A stretch of 64,000 nt of DNA from Didymella arachidicola (lineage: Eukaryota; Ascomycota; Dothideomycetes; Pleosporales; Didymellaceae), in the NCBI GenBank assembly GCA_016630955.3, contig CM049986.1, positions 2,604,001 through 2,668,000 on the forward strand. The letters are read 5' to 3'. The position numbers and the translations under genes were made by a program. Shown piece after piece: positions 10,327 to 23,136 of this stretch; position 1 is the first letter of the stretch, and each line of letters opens with the position of its first letter. The notes beneath the pieces were generated by a model that made no database searches, was not told the origin of the DNA, and was given only the letters and a program-made list of their open reading frames with translations.

Positions 10327-13300
10327 CTAACCACCCCCAACCGCCCGCCCCCGCTCCAGAACAGCCGCCCTCAAACCCTCCACAACACTCCTGCCCAACC
10401 ACCTCAACTTCCCATCCTTCCGGCTCTGCAACTCGGCCCACTCAAACACGCCCCTCAACTCCCTCAGCTCGTCGACGTTCCAGCTCTGCCCGAGCCTGCC
10501 GAGCACCAGTCTCGACTCTACAACAGTGTCTCGGACATCCAGCAGCGTCTTGCTGTGTGGATCGACCGGCAGCACGAGACTGGCGTCGCTCGTGCCCACA
10601 AATTCCGCGACCGAGGGCAGACTGAACACCCAGTGGAACAGCAGGTGGCTCATGCTGCTCGACTGCGCTTCGTTGAGTGCGACGAGCGTCGCGGAGAAGC
10701 TCGTCGAGTACGTATCCCTCGCGCTCCTGCGGCGGACGTTGAGAGACTGGCTGCGTGTGAAAGCCCTCAGATGGGTGGCGTTGTGCGCAAAGTCAAGGGT
10801 CGTCGGCCAGTAGTTTGCATCTGTGGTGGTGATGCTGGCGATTTCGTTGGTTTCAGGGAGGAGACAGGGCGCAACTAGAGTCTTGGACGGGCGTGTGTCG
10901 TCGCGGAAGGCGACGGTGATGGGCATGCTGATGGCGCGCCCGGTGTCTACGTCGCGCACGACAAGGCAGCGCGGTTCGGCGGCGAGGACCCAGAAATGGC
11001 GGAAGGCTTGAAGATGGGCCCGGCTGTCTTGCACATCAGACGGGAAGAGCGGGTAGAAGGCACAGATGAGACTGGCGATAGCTTTGTTGCTTCTGCTGAA
11101 GGTTTGCGTGCCACCAGCGATGAAGAGCGCACCAAAGGCCATGTGTGCTGCCAGATGGCTGCCGTATGGAATGTCAGGACTGATGCGGCCGTGGAGCGCA
11201 CGCAACCGGCGGAAGATCTCGAGATCGCCCGTGCCGGCCATGACAGTGGCAGCAGAAAGCGCGACAAGGTCCTGGCAGTTGCGGACGGTGTTGCGTGCAA
11301 GCCGAGAGTCGTAGCGGATGGATGTGAGTTTGGCAATGCGCATGAATTGGTCCAGGTACCTGATCAGGAAGTCGCGAACTTCTATATCGCCTGTGCCTGC
11401 GTGCTTCAGCGAGATACTCCACAGGAGACCTGCAACAATGTTGTAGAAAGGCATATGTTCGCTTCGCAGCTTGTTGATGTGCTTCAGGTCGAAATCCTCC
11501 TGGTACTCCTCGGGAAGATTTTTGACCATCCAGGCGTCTGTTACTTCTATACTGTCCCACATGATGATGTGTTTTGCCAGTGTGCGAAGGAGGAAGATGT
11601 CTGGTCGAACGTAATCGAACTGCGGCAGAGTGTCTGGAACGTCAATCTTGCTGGCTACCATATGGTCATGGGTCTTCATATAGATCAAGGCGATGGCGAT
11701 CACTGCACCCGCAGTTGCTTGATCCAAAATATGAACAACGTTGACCGATTTTGGTGCCACCGCAATAGTCAGTAACCGCTGGACAATATTCATATCTCGC
11801 AGTCCACCTAGGTCTCTGCCTTTGCCCAAGTTGATGAAACCTAGTGCAAATCCTGCTGCCAGCCGATAAGCTTCATCTCGAAGGGAGTCTGGGGGCTCGG
11901 ACGGATCCGGCACCTCGACATGCTCAATCTCGGAAAGCATGACCTCACTCATTCGTCGATGCTGTGTATCATAGTAAAGAAGACCGATACCCATCAGACC
12001 AGTCGCTTGCGTGTATGGAGAGAGGTTGAGCTCTGCCGCCCCCACTGGGAGCATCCTGGTTACGTGCACAGACAAGAGACGTGTGACTAGTGTGTCCATA
12101 GTTCCCATAAAAGAGGCAGAGAGGCCAAGCAACAAGCCGACTGAGGTCATGGTGTGCTTCGGTGTCAGGTACTTGAAGGACAGCCATTTGGCGATCGTCC
12201 GTAGATGGCCGTTCAGACCCAGGCCAAGCAGAAGACCGGCGTGTTTGTTGGTCAGTTCGACAGGCTTGTTGTACATAATCCAAGAAGTGTCGATGCCTTG
12301 AGCATCTCGTGAGATACTCAGACCAGCAGCAACACCCGCATTGAAAAATGCCCAAAAGTACTTTTCCTCTGAGTAGTTCTGCCGTTCAGCAGTAACGACA
12401 TTACCCATTGGTTTCATCAAGCACGAGGTCGAGAATCCGTACAGTGGATACTTCTCGGTGAGCAGTGGCTTTTTGCTGCTGAATTTGATCATAGAGCTTC
12501 CGAGTGGTAAAGAAAAAGTGCGAATCATGACCCACTGCATCAGGATCTTCTGATGATCTAGCATCGTGGCTTCGTCGACGATGTTGTCCGTACGACATTC
12601 CGCAACTGTCTGCCGCAAGGGCTCCAAGAGGGTATGGGCTTCCATGAATCGCCGGTCTTCACGGAAGATAAGCCTGGTGATGTAATGACGATCGACTTCT
12701 GCAGTAGACTGAACAGGCTCAGACTTCTCGGCGCTCTGACAGATCGTGTGCACATCTCGGACTGCAGCGGTTGTATAAAGAGGATTGAGTTGGACATCGT
12801 GAACAAAGTCGCCACGTGAGGAGGCTGTCATGTCAAGATCCTCGCGCTGAACGAGCTCGAGCAGGGAACTTGACCATGTGGTTGGTGGACTTGCCTGACA
12901 TCTCGTGATCGCTTCCATCAATGGCGCCTTCGCAGCTTCAGGAAGCGTAGCGATCATGTCTGTGCTGATACCGCAAGTTTTGATGAGCTCCACGATCTTA
13001 CTCGAACCGTAGGTTGGGTCAATATCTCGGAAGAATGCGTGCAGCGCCATGGTCCTTGGCGTCACGTCTGCAATGATCTCGTCGATGTTGATTGATGAAT
13101 GGGGTGAGGCTTTGGACTTCATGATGAGCATGGCCAGTGTAGGAAATGGCGCATATCGTTGAGGGCCGACAACGGTACTGAGCCAGTCCAACACTGAAGG
13201 CGGCGGTGCATCTGATGGACGCGCATGCAGCCGCACTTTCGAAATCAAAGGCGTCTCTTCGTATGTCCAGCGGTCGCTCGATGCGCCCGCAAGATCATAA

Positions 13301-16300
13301 TAGCCTCCTCGTTTCCAACTCCAGCCCTCCCATCGTAGCCAATAGCCAAGTTGAGCAAGCACAGGCATCAAGTTACCGGCCGGTGCATCACTGGAGTCGT
13401 GTGCGAGGATGTGAAGCTTGCGCTCCTCGCTGTATAGATGGAGGGAGACTAATATCTCTGAAAGAGTGGACGGGCGAATGTCCTTCTTGCTAGAGTCCTT
13501 TCTCGCGGGATCTTTGGGCGCAGACATCCAGTGAGTGCTGACAGCTTGACCAGGAGGTGTTTGTAAGAATTGCCGCGCAATTTCGAGACTATCGGGTATC
13601 AAACTCTGCTTCGTTGTCAACTGACGGGCGATAGGAATTGTTTGACGACCAGATGTACGCATAGAGGGCGGGGCCATTGGGGTGGCTGCTGGGTCATGGT
13701 GTAGAGCCCATCCCCATGTAGATGACGTCCAGCATTTCGATTGGAGACAGGAGCTCTGGCGATCGCACATCAGATGCCACGCGGAGTCTTCATCATCAAT
13801 GACTTCGCCTGGCTTTGCCTGACTAAGTGGACGCCCAGAGCTGCGACGCTGGTGAGTTTTCGTCCGGTTGTTCGGCTTCTTTGGCTTATCGTCCAATAGA
13901 GGTACCACGAGGGTGAACAAGGTAGACACGAAGGCCAACCAGTCTCCATTCATGCTCTGACCAGTGTCCCCCGGTAGTGTTCTGCGGACCTTCCACCAAG
14001 TTTGCAAGAGGTAGTCTCCGGCATATTCAGGCAGGATCGTTGTTAAGACACGGAAGAGCTCCCGGACAAAACCATCTGTAGGTACAAGATCGAACTCCAA
14101 ACGGTGTCTCCGCCCATCCGCGTCAACTACTTCGACCTGACCCGCTCGCCCTGGCGACATGAGCTGCCGAAGAGGTCGTCTAGGGTTGATCGTCCGCTTA
14201 AAACCTGCTGAAGCTCGCTGGCCGCCGTCCAGGATAGAGTATGGATCGAAAAGCTTCAGGGGGCCCATATCGAGGTCTGCAGGAAGCTGACTGCCCCAGC
14301 CCGCCATCAGGGACAGACTAGGACTCGCACCAGCAGAACCCTTGAGTACCACAATCCTTTCAACATGACCAGCTCTCACTTTGACCAGCTCTGTGGCTTC
14401 GGCGACTAGCCCAAACTTTGTGAGACGTGGGCAGCATGCGTATCGGTTAACATCACTGCTCGGTTGCAGACGTTGTGTCGACGCTGGCACTCTCACTCGC
14501 TTCCTAGATACCGAAATCTCGCACTGTAGTGGCGCAGAAATGGAAGGATGTGAAATATACAGGTAGAGCATCCGCTTATCCAAAGAGGCGGAATTGAAGG
14601 GTGCATTGAGTGTGACGACTTTTGGACGCTCACTTGGCTGTTCCTGGTCAGCAGATGCTTAAAGAAATGTCTCGAGAACATCAATGGCTCACCTGTACAG
14701 TCGTTGTCGGATCGTTCAGTGCGAAAAGGCCAGGCTTCAAATATTGCGTAGCTGGTATTTCGCCGACTGCCTCCATCAACAATTCTTTGCGCAGCCCGTC
14801 GGTTGGTTGAACCTCAGCACCCTCTTCAGGGGGAGAAAAAAGATTGTCCATCTCATCGTAATCCTCCATGAGATCGTATTGACTCTCTTCCATGGTATCA
14901 TCGATCGTATCATCTATGTCCAGGAAGCTCCTCCTGGACGCAATGCTGCCCGGCGTTGACGCTCGATTACGAGACTGCGAAAATCCCCCAAAGCTGGAGC
15001 GATCGTGGCCGAGCGAGCGCCGGCTTCGTTGACTAGCACCAAAGCTACCGCCAATGCTTGTGCGATTTGTTGCTAGGTCCTGAAATGCTGACTTGTCGAA
15101 GCTCGTGGACAACTCTGCTCGCGAGAGCAATGAGCTGACGCGCCTAGACTCTTTGGGTAGTCGATCGATGTTGAAAGCAGGGTTGAGTTGCGAGGCCAGA
15201 GCGTCGTCTACCGCCTGATCCGTCAATCTCCCCTTTGTCTGTGAGACGTCCTTGAAAGATGGCACGGGTGGCTTGCTGCGTGTGCTGGCACTTTCTCTCA
15301 GTCGGTCCGCACCTCGAAGAGCCGGGGTAGTGGCACCTGTTCCTGTAGAGGTAGCACCATGCGAGCTTCTTCGACGAGTTTTTGATAGTGGCACAGGTGC
15401 GTGTTGCTTGCGAGATGCTGAGATAGATTTGGGTTCGCGGTAGGCTGCCCACCAGATGGTAAATACATTGGTCTCGTAGTTTGCCGTGACAACTAGCAGC
15501 AGAGGCTTGTCGCTACCACTGCGGTCGAAAACGACTTCGTTCTGCGGAGAAACGTATATGATCTCTTCGGCCTTGTCGATTGCTTCCAGTCTCCGATTAT
15601 CTTCGCCTGTCTTCAGAAGCATACTGCCGCGTTCCCCACCCGCGAGTACGTTGACGACCAAGCCGAGCTCTGAGAGAGGGTCTGTAAATGAAAACAACCT
15701 TGGAAGACCTTCTGTGTTTGGTGCAGCAGCAGACTTGATGAGATCGTCGAGGAAGAGAGATGATCCATGACTTTGCGATTTGTCAGGACGTGCTGTAGCA
15801 ATAGACGAGTTATTCCGACGATGATTCTGCGAGAGGCTCTGAGACAGACTCTGTGAGAGACTTTGGGAAAGAAAAGACTGATTGTTGGTCATGAACGAGT
15901 TTGGAGGCGCCATGGGCACCTGCGGACTAGAGGGCGTATGGATGATGGGTGCAATCTTCCTCTGTACAACCACTCCGCGCGCCGCCGGGAACGCCCTGTC
16001 GACTTCGAAGGGAAGGTTCACGATATGTGTAGTCCCCGATAGGAAGAAGACATGAGCCTGAGACTTGAGGAAGATGACTAGGGCCCGCGCCCTCGTTTCT
16101 GAGATAGCTCCAGCATCCTCAGCTGCCGCGTCCAGGTCCGCAGGCGGCCGTGTACCCTGTACAACAAGAGCGGTCGCCTGTTCATGTTCTTTCGTCCGCC
16201 CAAAGCTATGCGTGCTGCCAACGGCGGGCTGCTCTAGGGGAAACCAGGTGAGCAGCGCCTGAATGACCTTCTCTTTCTCAATCTCGAAGTTGAAGGCCTT

Positions 16301-16498
16301 TCGGACTATACCGCCCCGCGACCAGACAACATGGTGCTCGGTGGTGACTACCTCATCAGTAGGCCCCTCTGGACTCTCGTCGGCGTAAGTGTCCCAGACA
16401 TAGTCGCGCTCGGTGCAGTCTTCGTGGAGGATGCCCTCTGTGACCAGGTACTGCAATGCGGCGGGCTTATGGACCCCGATTGAGCGAAGGGAGGCCAT
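10327..16498 (-). CDS. APC1: Anaphase-promoting complex subunit 1 (APC1 / BimE)
   Basis: Two exons on the minus strand: 16498-14693 and 14643-10327, joined by a 49-bp phase-0 intron (GTGAGC..CAG), give 2040 residues, normal for APC1. The start M-A-S-L-R-S-I-G-V-H fits fungal APC1 N-termini better than the upstream ATG at 16627. The first 600 residues form the expected WD40-like domain (for example V-F-F-L-S-G-T-T-H-I-V-N-L-P), interrupted by a Ser-rich loop with a three-fold S-L-S-Q repeat. A long helical part follows. Proteasome/cyclosome repeats lie around residues 1395-1600 (H-A-G-L-L-L-G-L-G-L-N-G-H-L, then S-V-G-L-L-L-G-L-S-A-S, then A-T-G-L-M-G-I-G-L-L-Y). APC1 is the scaffold of the ubiquitin ligase that triggers anaphase. 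It shares a 295-bp promoter region with the gene at 16794. Confidence 0.93.
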
Positions 16499-16743
16499 GC
16501 GGAGGCTTATTTCGCGGCATGAGGGCGCTGGCGAGTGCGAGTCGGGTAGTGGTGGGGTTCGGTGGTTGTTTGTTTGCGGGCGGCGCGCAATCCGCGAGTG
16601 ACGCGCGAGGTCGCGCTTTCCCTTCAATCTGCGGACCTCCGAGATTCTTCACCTCGACTGTCAACACTGCAACAGGATCGCACGCTGTCGCCAATAGATA
16701 CATCGACGATACTGCTGGCCTGCGACCGTATTCCAGCTTCAGT

Positions 16744-16749
16744 CACGTG
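16744..16749 (+). promoter_or_regulatory. CACGTG E-box in the APC1 / Nup37-like divergent promoter
   Basis: A perfect CACGTG hexamer in the 295-bp space between APC1 and the Nup37-like gene, 45-50 bases before the latter's first ATG. It is the core site of bHLH factors and of Cbf1-type proteins. A single hexamer can occur by chance. Confidence 0.35.
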
Positions 16750-16793
16750 AAGCGTGCCGTATCGTTACTGCTTGACGTGCAAGTTATCGATCA

Positions 16794-18853
16794 ATGCCCG
16801 AGCTCGAAGCTCAAGCTGTAACCATGCAGCCCATCGCAACCACCAAGGGCAAGCTCACTCAGCTGAGGTAATCACAGCCTCTCTCGGCTTTCGCGACTCA
16901 CACGTTGACTCTACCCACAGATATGAGCTCCCACAGCGCGTCCACGAGGCCACAATCTACCCTGTCAAAGCCCCCAACGGCTCGACCATTCTACTCTATG
17001 CGCACGATACTGGTGTCAGTGTGGTCTGGAGAGGCGGGCGACCGCTGAAGAAGGCTGCACCAGCCCAAACAAAAATACAGAAGTCACAGAAGGTCAATGG
17101 CGCTAGCAACGATGCTATCATGATCATCGACTTGGACGACGAGCCAGCCACATCGGCCCCGGTCCAGTCCATGCCGCAAGCCGAGTTTGAGGATGAAGAG
17201 GAGGAGCTTGATCCAGATCAACCCTACCCATCCATTGTGCAGCAAATCCAGCTCTCCTTCAACACCGAGGTGCTACACATCGCCGTGCCTGGCGTTCCCA
17301 CTGCTTCCACATTGCGGTCTGCGGACACAATACCAGCCATCTTCAGCAAGAAGCTCGTCTTCACGGCAACCTGTGCCGATGCCACCATACGCATCGTCAC
17401 GCTGCCGCTCTCACCCCCACCACATTCCACGAAGGAAAAGCCACTGGATGCGAAGTCGCAATTCGGTGAAGAAGTTGTCAAGTTTCATGGACACCATAGT
17501 ATTGCACGGGGCGTCACCATGACCTGGACATCGAAGGGAGAGCCAAGCGCAAAGAACGAGTCCGACGATGAGATGGACGTGGATGTAGAGAGCACTGCTG
17601 GCAGGACTCCCGCGCGGCCCCGTAGAAAGCAGCAGACTCGCTCACACTCACGACCAGCTGCTGCAGCTGGCTTCGACATTCTCATCGCTACGCATTCAGC
17701 AGAACTCGGAGGGTTATTCAAGATCTGGCGCTTTGAGCTCACCGAGAATTCAGTCAATGGCGCACATCCTATCGTGCCCTACAAGTCTGTTACACTACGC
17801 AAGCCCGCCTCCAGCATTGCATTCAACGCCGCTCAATACCCGAAGCGCCGCCACTCTCAGCTGCTCATCACTGACCTTACCGGTACCGCGCGTATCTACG
17901 ATCCATTCGCCCCTGCAAGTCGTAAGCGCAGTGCGAGCGGCCAAATCGAGCCTGGCGCCTTTGTCACTATGTTCAACTCCACGTTCGAGGGCACCAAGAG
18001 TAACTCACTCACACCACCCATTCTTGCCACACGGAAAGCAATTATCGATGCAGCGTGGGCATCCGATGGCCGACACGTTGTAGCTCTACTAGCAGATGGC
18101 GAGTGGGGTGTATGGGACTGTGACCAGTCTGGACCCAGCCCTCCCACTGACCCCACAGCGTTTTCTTTGCGCGGTTTCGTCGGCTCGACCGAGAAAGAGG
18201 CAAGCAGCAACGGTCCCTCCAGCCCCAAGCGAGGCGGCCGAAGCTCGCTCGCGCCGATGACACCCAACACTCGTCGCAGAAAGGAAGACAACCTCTTTCA
18301 TGGCAGCTCGTCTGGCATTGCTGTGCCAACACGCGGTGGTGTATCCGTCGCTGCGACCACCTCGAAGTCGGGAACAACATCGGAAGACTCGGTAGTCATC
18401 TGGTACGGCTCTGAAGTGTACAGAATAGCAGATCTTACCAAGTTCTGGACACGCAACACATCTGTCAGTCGCGGCCAGTCTCTGCCTGGCCCTGGACTTA
18501 CTCAGATCCACGACATACCCCTGCTCGGGGATGCAATCACATCGATAACACAGTTTGACACCACCACGGCCGCATCCCGCATGGCTATCGGCAGAGACCT
18601 TCTGATCGCAGCTGAACATCGCTTAGTCATCTCCGCAAGCACAAATCAGCCGGTCGAGCGCGACCTTTTTGCACCAACACCAGCAGAAGAGGAAGACAGC
18701 AGACGAGCAGACCAAGCTCTGCTCACCCGTGGAGAGCTCGACATCGGCGGCATGGACAGGCTGCTCGAGGACTTGGAGAGCAGCGGCAGTGGATTAAAGA
18801 GCCTGACCATGGGTAACCCCAGAAAAGTGCTGTTCGCCTCGTCCGCTGCCTAG
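16794..18853 (+). CDS. WD40-like nucleoporin candidate (Nup37-like)
   Basis: Exon 1 is 16794-16867 and exon 2 is 16921-18853, with a 53-bp intron (GTAATC..CAG). The splice gives L-R-Y-E-L-P-Q-R-V and 668 residues. The ATG at 16824 has a better context (ACCATG) and may be the true start. Upstream open frame from 16754 is intron read-through, not protein. The sequence has beta-propeller features: T-I-Y-P-V-K-A-P-N-G-S-T-I-L-L-Y near the N-terminus, A-T-C-A-D-A-T-I-R-I-V-T-L-P, and L-L-A-D-G-E-W-G-V-W-D. Two acidic linkers and a Lys/Arg-rich insert lie between the blades. I associate the opening H-E-A-T-I-Y-P-V-x-A-P-N-G-S block with fungal Nup37-type nucleoporins. That identification is from memory and moderate. 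Another propeller protein is possible. Confidence 0.55.
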
Positions 18854-19838
18854 GCGTTTCCCAAACTAATGATATCCCATCCATGGCTTCCTTGTTTCTT
18901 TTCCCACTCTTCCCCTTTAATGCAAGGTCACACAATTCGCGGCCTAAGGTGGAGCTCAGCGACCAGACCCATTCCTGCTGCTCAGTATAGCCTCGCGAAA
19001 GATCAAATGCGCTCGCAGTCGCCGATACCTTAGTACCTTCACTGGGAAGACAAGGCTTTTTGGATAGCTGTCGAGCGCGTGCACGCCTCCCTCCATACGT
19101 CGCTCATTGCGTCTGAGCCGCTTTGGTACCAGACCGAAGGTCAGGTGAGGATGACGCGAGAAAGCACGCATGGCATGCAATGCAAATGTCTGTGGAAACG
19201 CGGACGAACTGCGTTGTGTGTGGGAACGGAAGTGCCACAATCCTTGAAGTGACTTCCTTCTGTGATGCATGTCTGTGACGTTCATCATGCGTAGCTCGTC
19301 TCTTTGTCCTTCTGCCAGTGGGCTGTAACAGTAGCTCACGCGAGTATCTCGCTTCCGTGAGTGTATCCACTGATCGAGAGCGCTTAGGTGTATGTTGATA
19401 GGATCTTGTTGGCACCTACGCTTTTGACCCTACGTCTGCCTTCTATGTCCACACGCGTGAAGATTACCTCATTTGTACTAGTGCTCAATCGCTCCTGCCC
19501 ATCACCTCTGCTACTTACATGCGACCTGGGTCGGTTTTTCGACGATCGTTCGCTTCCACCACTCTTACTGTCTCTCCATATCTGCACCTCGCGACTCTAC
19601 GGCATTGCTTCGTCTGTTCAGCAGTGCTCGCCATTCAAGTACCGCTTCCATAGGTTGGGCAAGCTGCCCTGTCTTACGTGATATTAGGGATCGACGATAT
19701 AGCACCTCACCACTTCTACATCGGGTCGATCTGTGAGTATTTATGCTTTCTGTCAGTACTCTGGTTCACCGACTCCAACGACACTTCTTCACGCACTTGC
19801 GGACTGTACTGATTGCGACAGATCTGCAATTTCCCATC
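18854..19838. other. Intergenic stretch, no gene supported
   Basis: Nearly 1 kb between the Nup37-like gene and the transporter. It holds the 3' flank of the first and the promoter of the second. Only short overlapping frames without known domains occur. Confidence 0.5.
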
Positions 19839-21486
19839 ATGTCAACGCTTTACACGAGAGTACCTGGTTATGCACGTGCCTCTATGCTTGTAGCACTTGG
19901 AGGTGTACTCAATGGGTACGCTTGCGAGACTTCAAATCATTACAATTGTCCGAGATCCGAAGTCGTACATTTCTGACATATCGACAGCTTTGACACCGGG
20001 TCCATTGGCGCCGTAACTGAAATGCCATCGTACATCGACACATTCGGCCACCTGTCACCTACTATGCGTGGCTTCACTGTTTCTTTAATTATGCTCTGCG
20101 GCGCCATCCCCGCGGTGATTGCTGGAAACCTTGCCGACCGGTTCGGACGTCTACGCATCATGATCGTAGGCGCAATTCTTTGCACCGTTGGCTGCGTTCT
20201 CGAGTGTGCTGCGTCTCAGTCATGGCTCTTCCTTCCTGGACGCGCTTTAATGGGAATTGGTCAAGGCTTTGCACTCACTAACATCGGCGTCTACATATGC
20301 GAGATTGCACCAAGTCGAAGCCGCGGCAAGTTTGTCTCGCTCCCGCAATTTGGTGCTGCTGTTGGTGTTTGTACTGGCTATTTTGCGTGCTACGGCAGCA
20401 TACACATCGAAGGCACCATGTCGTGGCGTCTGCCATTCATGCTACAGGCCATAATCTCTACCGTCTGGGCAGTCGGCTCATTGACCCTAGGCGAAAGCCC
20501 AAGATGGCTCATATTGCATGGGCAGAGGGAACGAGCGATGAAAGAGCTAGAACATCTGGATTTCGAATGGGCAGAGGCAGAGAAAGATGTGCTACGGCCG
20601 ATTGAAAGCGCAAGACCCGCCCCCGAAACTGGTGTGTTAGTAGGCCTACATACGATCTTTGCGCAGCAGTACCGGTCGCAGACATTGCTTGCAGTGTTCA
20701 TATTGTCATTCATACAACTTAGTGGAATAGATGGCGTTCTCTACGTAAGTTATTTGAAGCACATGTCAGCGTACTGACTGACGCTGCCTAATAGTACGCA
20801 CCGACAATTTTCGCCCAAGCTGGGTTGCCGTCGCAGACAGCTTCGTTCCTTGCATCCGGTGTTTCTGCGATCTTGATGCTCTTCTTCAGCATTCCTGCTT
20901 CCCTTCTCGCAGACAAATGGGGCCGCCGCGCGTCAGCCATTACCGGTGGCATCATTCTCTCAGGGACCATGTTCCTTGTAGGATCTCTTTACGCAGCCAA
21001 CGCCGTCCATTCCTATGGCGCTGCACGCTGGATCGTCGTGGTGTCGGTGTTCGTCTTCGCAATAGGTTACGTGAGCACATGGGCTGTTGTAGGCAAGATC
21101 TACGCGTCTGAGATTCAGCCTGCAAAAACGAGAGCGACGACAAACTCGGTGGCGACGGGCGGCAGCTTTGTAAGTGATACAGTCGATACATTCTGCTATA
21201 GATCCCTGTGAGTATCTGACTGACTTCATGGTAGATGGCAAATTGGCTCGTCGCCTTTGCAACTCCTATTTTCCTCGCGAGATCGGCATATGGCGCGTAC
21301 TTCCTCTTCGGTAGCATCGCGCTCTTGACGCTGGTTGTGCTTGCCACATGCATGCGAGAGACACGTGGCCAGTCTCTTGAAGATATTCAGGACGCGTTTA
21401 GGCAGCGAACTTCGCGGTCATCCATGGCGCACGCATCGGAAGCGCTGTCGTCGATCCCCATGAATACCTTGGTGGTGCAGGCATAA
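19839..21486 (+). CDS. MFS sugar transporter (SP family)
   Basis: Four exons: 19839-19915, 19988-20744, 20795-21169 and 21235-21486, with introns of 72, 50 and 65 bp, all GT..AG and phase-consistent, give 486 residues. Family marks in order: G-F-D-T-G-S-I-G across the first splice; L-A-D-R-F-G-R-L in the loop between helices 2 and 3; G-R-A-L-M-G-I-G-Q-G; G-E-S-P-R-W-L at the end of the sixth helix; Q-L-S-G-I-D-G-V-L-Y-Y-A-P-T across the second splice; A-D-K-W-G-R-R in the second half; R-E-T-R-G-Q-S-L near the C-terminus. About 12 hydrophobic segments are visible. The central loop is short, as in fungal hexose, pentose or quinate carriers. The substrate cannot be told from sequence alone. No neighbouring sugar-metabolism gene helps. 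Confidence 0.88.
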
Positions 21487-21898
21487 ACACGACGATAGAG
21501 GAGAGGTGGGGATATCCTTCTTACCCTGTGTCGCCCACTGGCTTTGTCCCACAGTCGTCTGCTTACGTCAACAATACTGTCGGCTTTGATTATGAATACG
21601 CCTCCATCAAGTCCCTTGTGTGTATAGACAGATGGACAGGCTTTTGATAATTTCAGAAGGTAAATTTCAGACGACCAACTTTGTCGGGACGCCGCTCAAA
21701 TCTTCTCTCACTTGATCATGCCTGTTCGATTTGCTTAGTGGCAAGTGAGAGACGGCCTGGGGCTAAACACCTTATTTATATACCCTCATTCGAGATGGTC
21801 GCTTCTTCTCTGACATAGCTCTGACACTCTATTTACTAGCAAGTAGCCTCCAAAAAATCTCTGACAATCACCACTGAATTCCGTACAAAGCGCCTGAG
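21487..21898. other. Intergenic stretch, no gene supported
   Basis: 412 bp between the transporter and the BTB-RING gene. A TATTTATATA stretch at about 21773-21782, roughly 120 bases before the next ATG, could be a TATA element. Nothing else is seen. Confidence 0.4.
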
Positions 21899-22783
21899 AT
21901 GCCGCCCGCGCCGCGTATCACGGTTCGTAAGGAGCACGGATTTCGGTAAGTTGCCTTCCACATTACACAGAAGCAGTACTCACACTGTATTAGTCTCGGT
22001 CGGAAGACGACTACAGTCAAGGTCGGCCTGGATGAGCAACCGTTCACAATACACCAAGACCTTCTTTGCAAGAGTTCTGCTTATTTTCGAAATTTACTCC
22101 AACCTAACAGGCGTCCTGTCGAATGCGAATGCTCAATCTGTCATGAGGATCTTTTGCTACACGTCGAGGAACTCACACACTGCAACGCTTCGTGTGGCGG
22201 CAACTTTCATTACACCTGTATGGAGAAGTGGAAGCGGCAAACGGCACCAGAAGCAGCTGCCTGTCCGCTCTGTCGACAAGCTTACAGAGACGAAATGGGT
22301 AATTCTCAACGTATTGTTCTCATTAACGAGCAGAGCTTCGAAATGTACGTCGAGTGGCTGTACACAGGTCGGATCTTGGTGGCACCGACGTCGGCTGACG
22401 AAACTATATCTCCGACACTCGCTATCATTCTTGCTTACGAGTTGGGCGTGAGATTCGGCGATGGTGCCTTCTCTTATGCTCTCATGTAGTCCCTAGTCGA
22501 GGTTGTCATCGAGGATGGCTGCTTTCCGAGCCACGAAGCTCTCACCAGAGTATATGACAGGAGGCCTGGGCATCCACCTTTGGAGTTGCTCCTTTTGGGA
22601 ATTTGCATGAACTACCTTACCACACACACTGACAAGTTCTCTGAGATCTGGAATCGCTCGCCTGCCAGATTGCAAATGTACCTTGCTTTCAAATTGCTGA
22701 AACGGTCGGCTGCCGGAGTGAAGACGTGGACGGTCGAGGGACTCTCGCGATACCTGCCTAAGCGTCCTACAGATACAGCCTGA
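21899..22783 (+). CDS. BTB/POZ protein with an inserted RING finger; internal TAG within an intron-like segment
   Basis: Exon 1 is 21899-21945. After a 48-bp intron (GTAAGT..TAG) the frame runs from 21994. Residues 24-52 form the start of a BTB fold (V-K-V-G, F-T-I-H-Q-D-L-L, S-A-Y-F-R-N-L-L). A RING-type zinc domain is inserted next, with ligands C62, C65, C79, C83, H88, C91, C106 and C109. The BTB fold resumes with S-F-E-M-Y-V-E-W-L-Y-T-G. The frame meets TAG at 22487-22489 (codon 181) but continues in the same phase for 98 codons with BTB-protein-like helices (S-L-V-E-V-V-I-E-D-G). A 42-bp GTGAGA..TAG unit (22448-22489) contains the stop, and its removal keeps frame. So the gene is a short protein, a spliced longer one, or a nonsense allele. 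RING suggests ubiquitin ligase activity; BTB suggests substrate choice. Confidence 0.68.
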
Positions 22784-23136
22784 ACGCATCCAAGCATACA
22801 TGAAAGAAAATCAAACGCAGCTGGCCGGCTGCTCGGAGAGTACAGAGATGAAGGAATCGAGGAGAGCGGTATGACTGAGATGCATCCGACAGCAACATGG
22901 GTCGGATTATGCATACAGACAAGATACAGAATCAACGAACACAGGCAGCTCTGCTTCGATGCTTCCTTTCACATTTCAGGTATCTTAACAATGCAAAAGT
23001 GGAGATGGGATACTTACATTCAACTTGATTGATGATAGGTGCTGTTGGAGGTATCTCTCGCTGAACCCCATGCACTGCGCTTTTAACACAACTTCCTCCT
23101 CTTACTTCATTCGTACTATCGCCATCATTACCATTA
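22784..23136. other. Convergent spacer, no gene supported
   Basis: 353 bp between the BTB-RING gene and the convergent PCMT gene. Only short overlapping frames are present. Confidence 0.45.

Noticed and set aside
16754..16793. 699-residue frame starting at 16754 as the nucleoporin N-terminus
   Set aside because: Its first 56 codons run through the GTAATC..CAG intron (16868-16920). The spliced frame from 16794 or 16824 gives a normal start.
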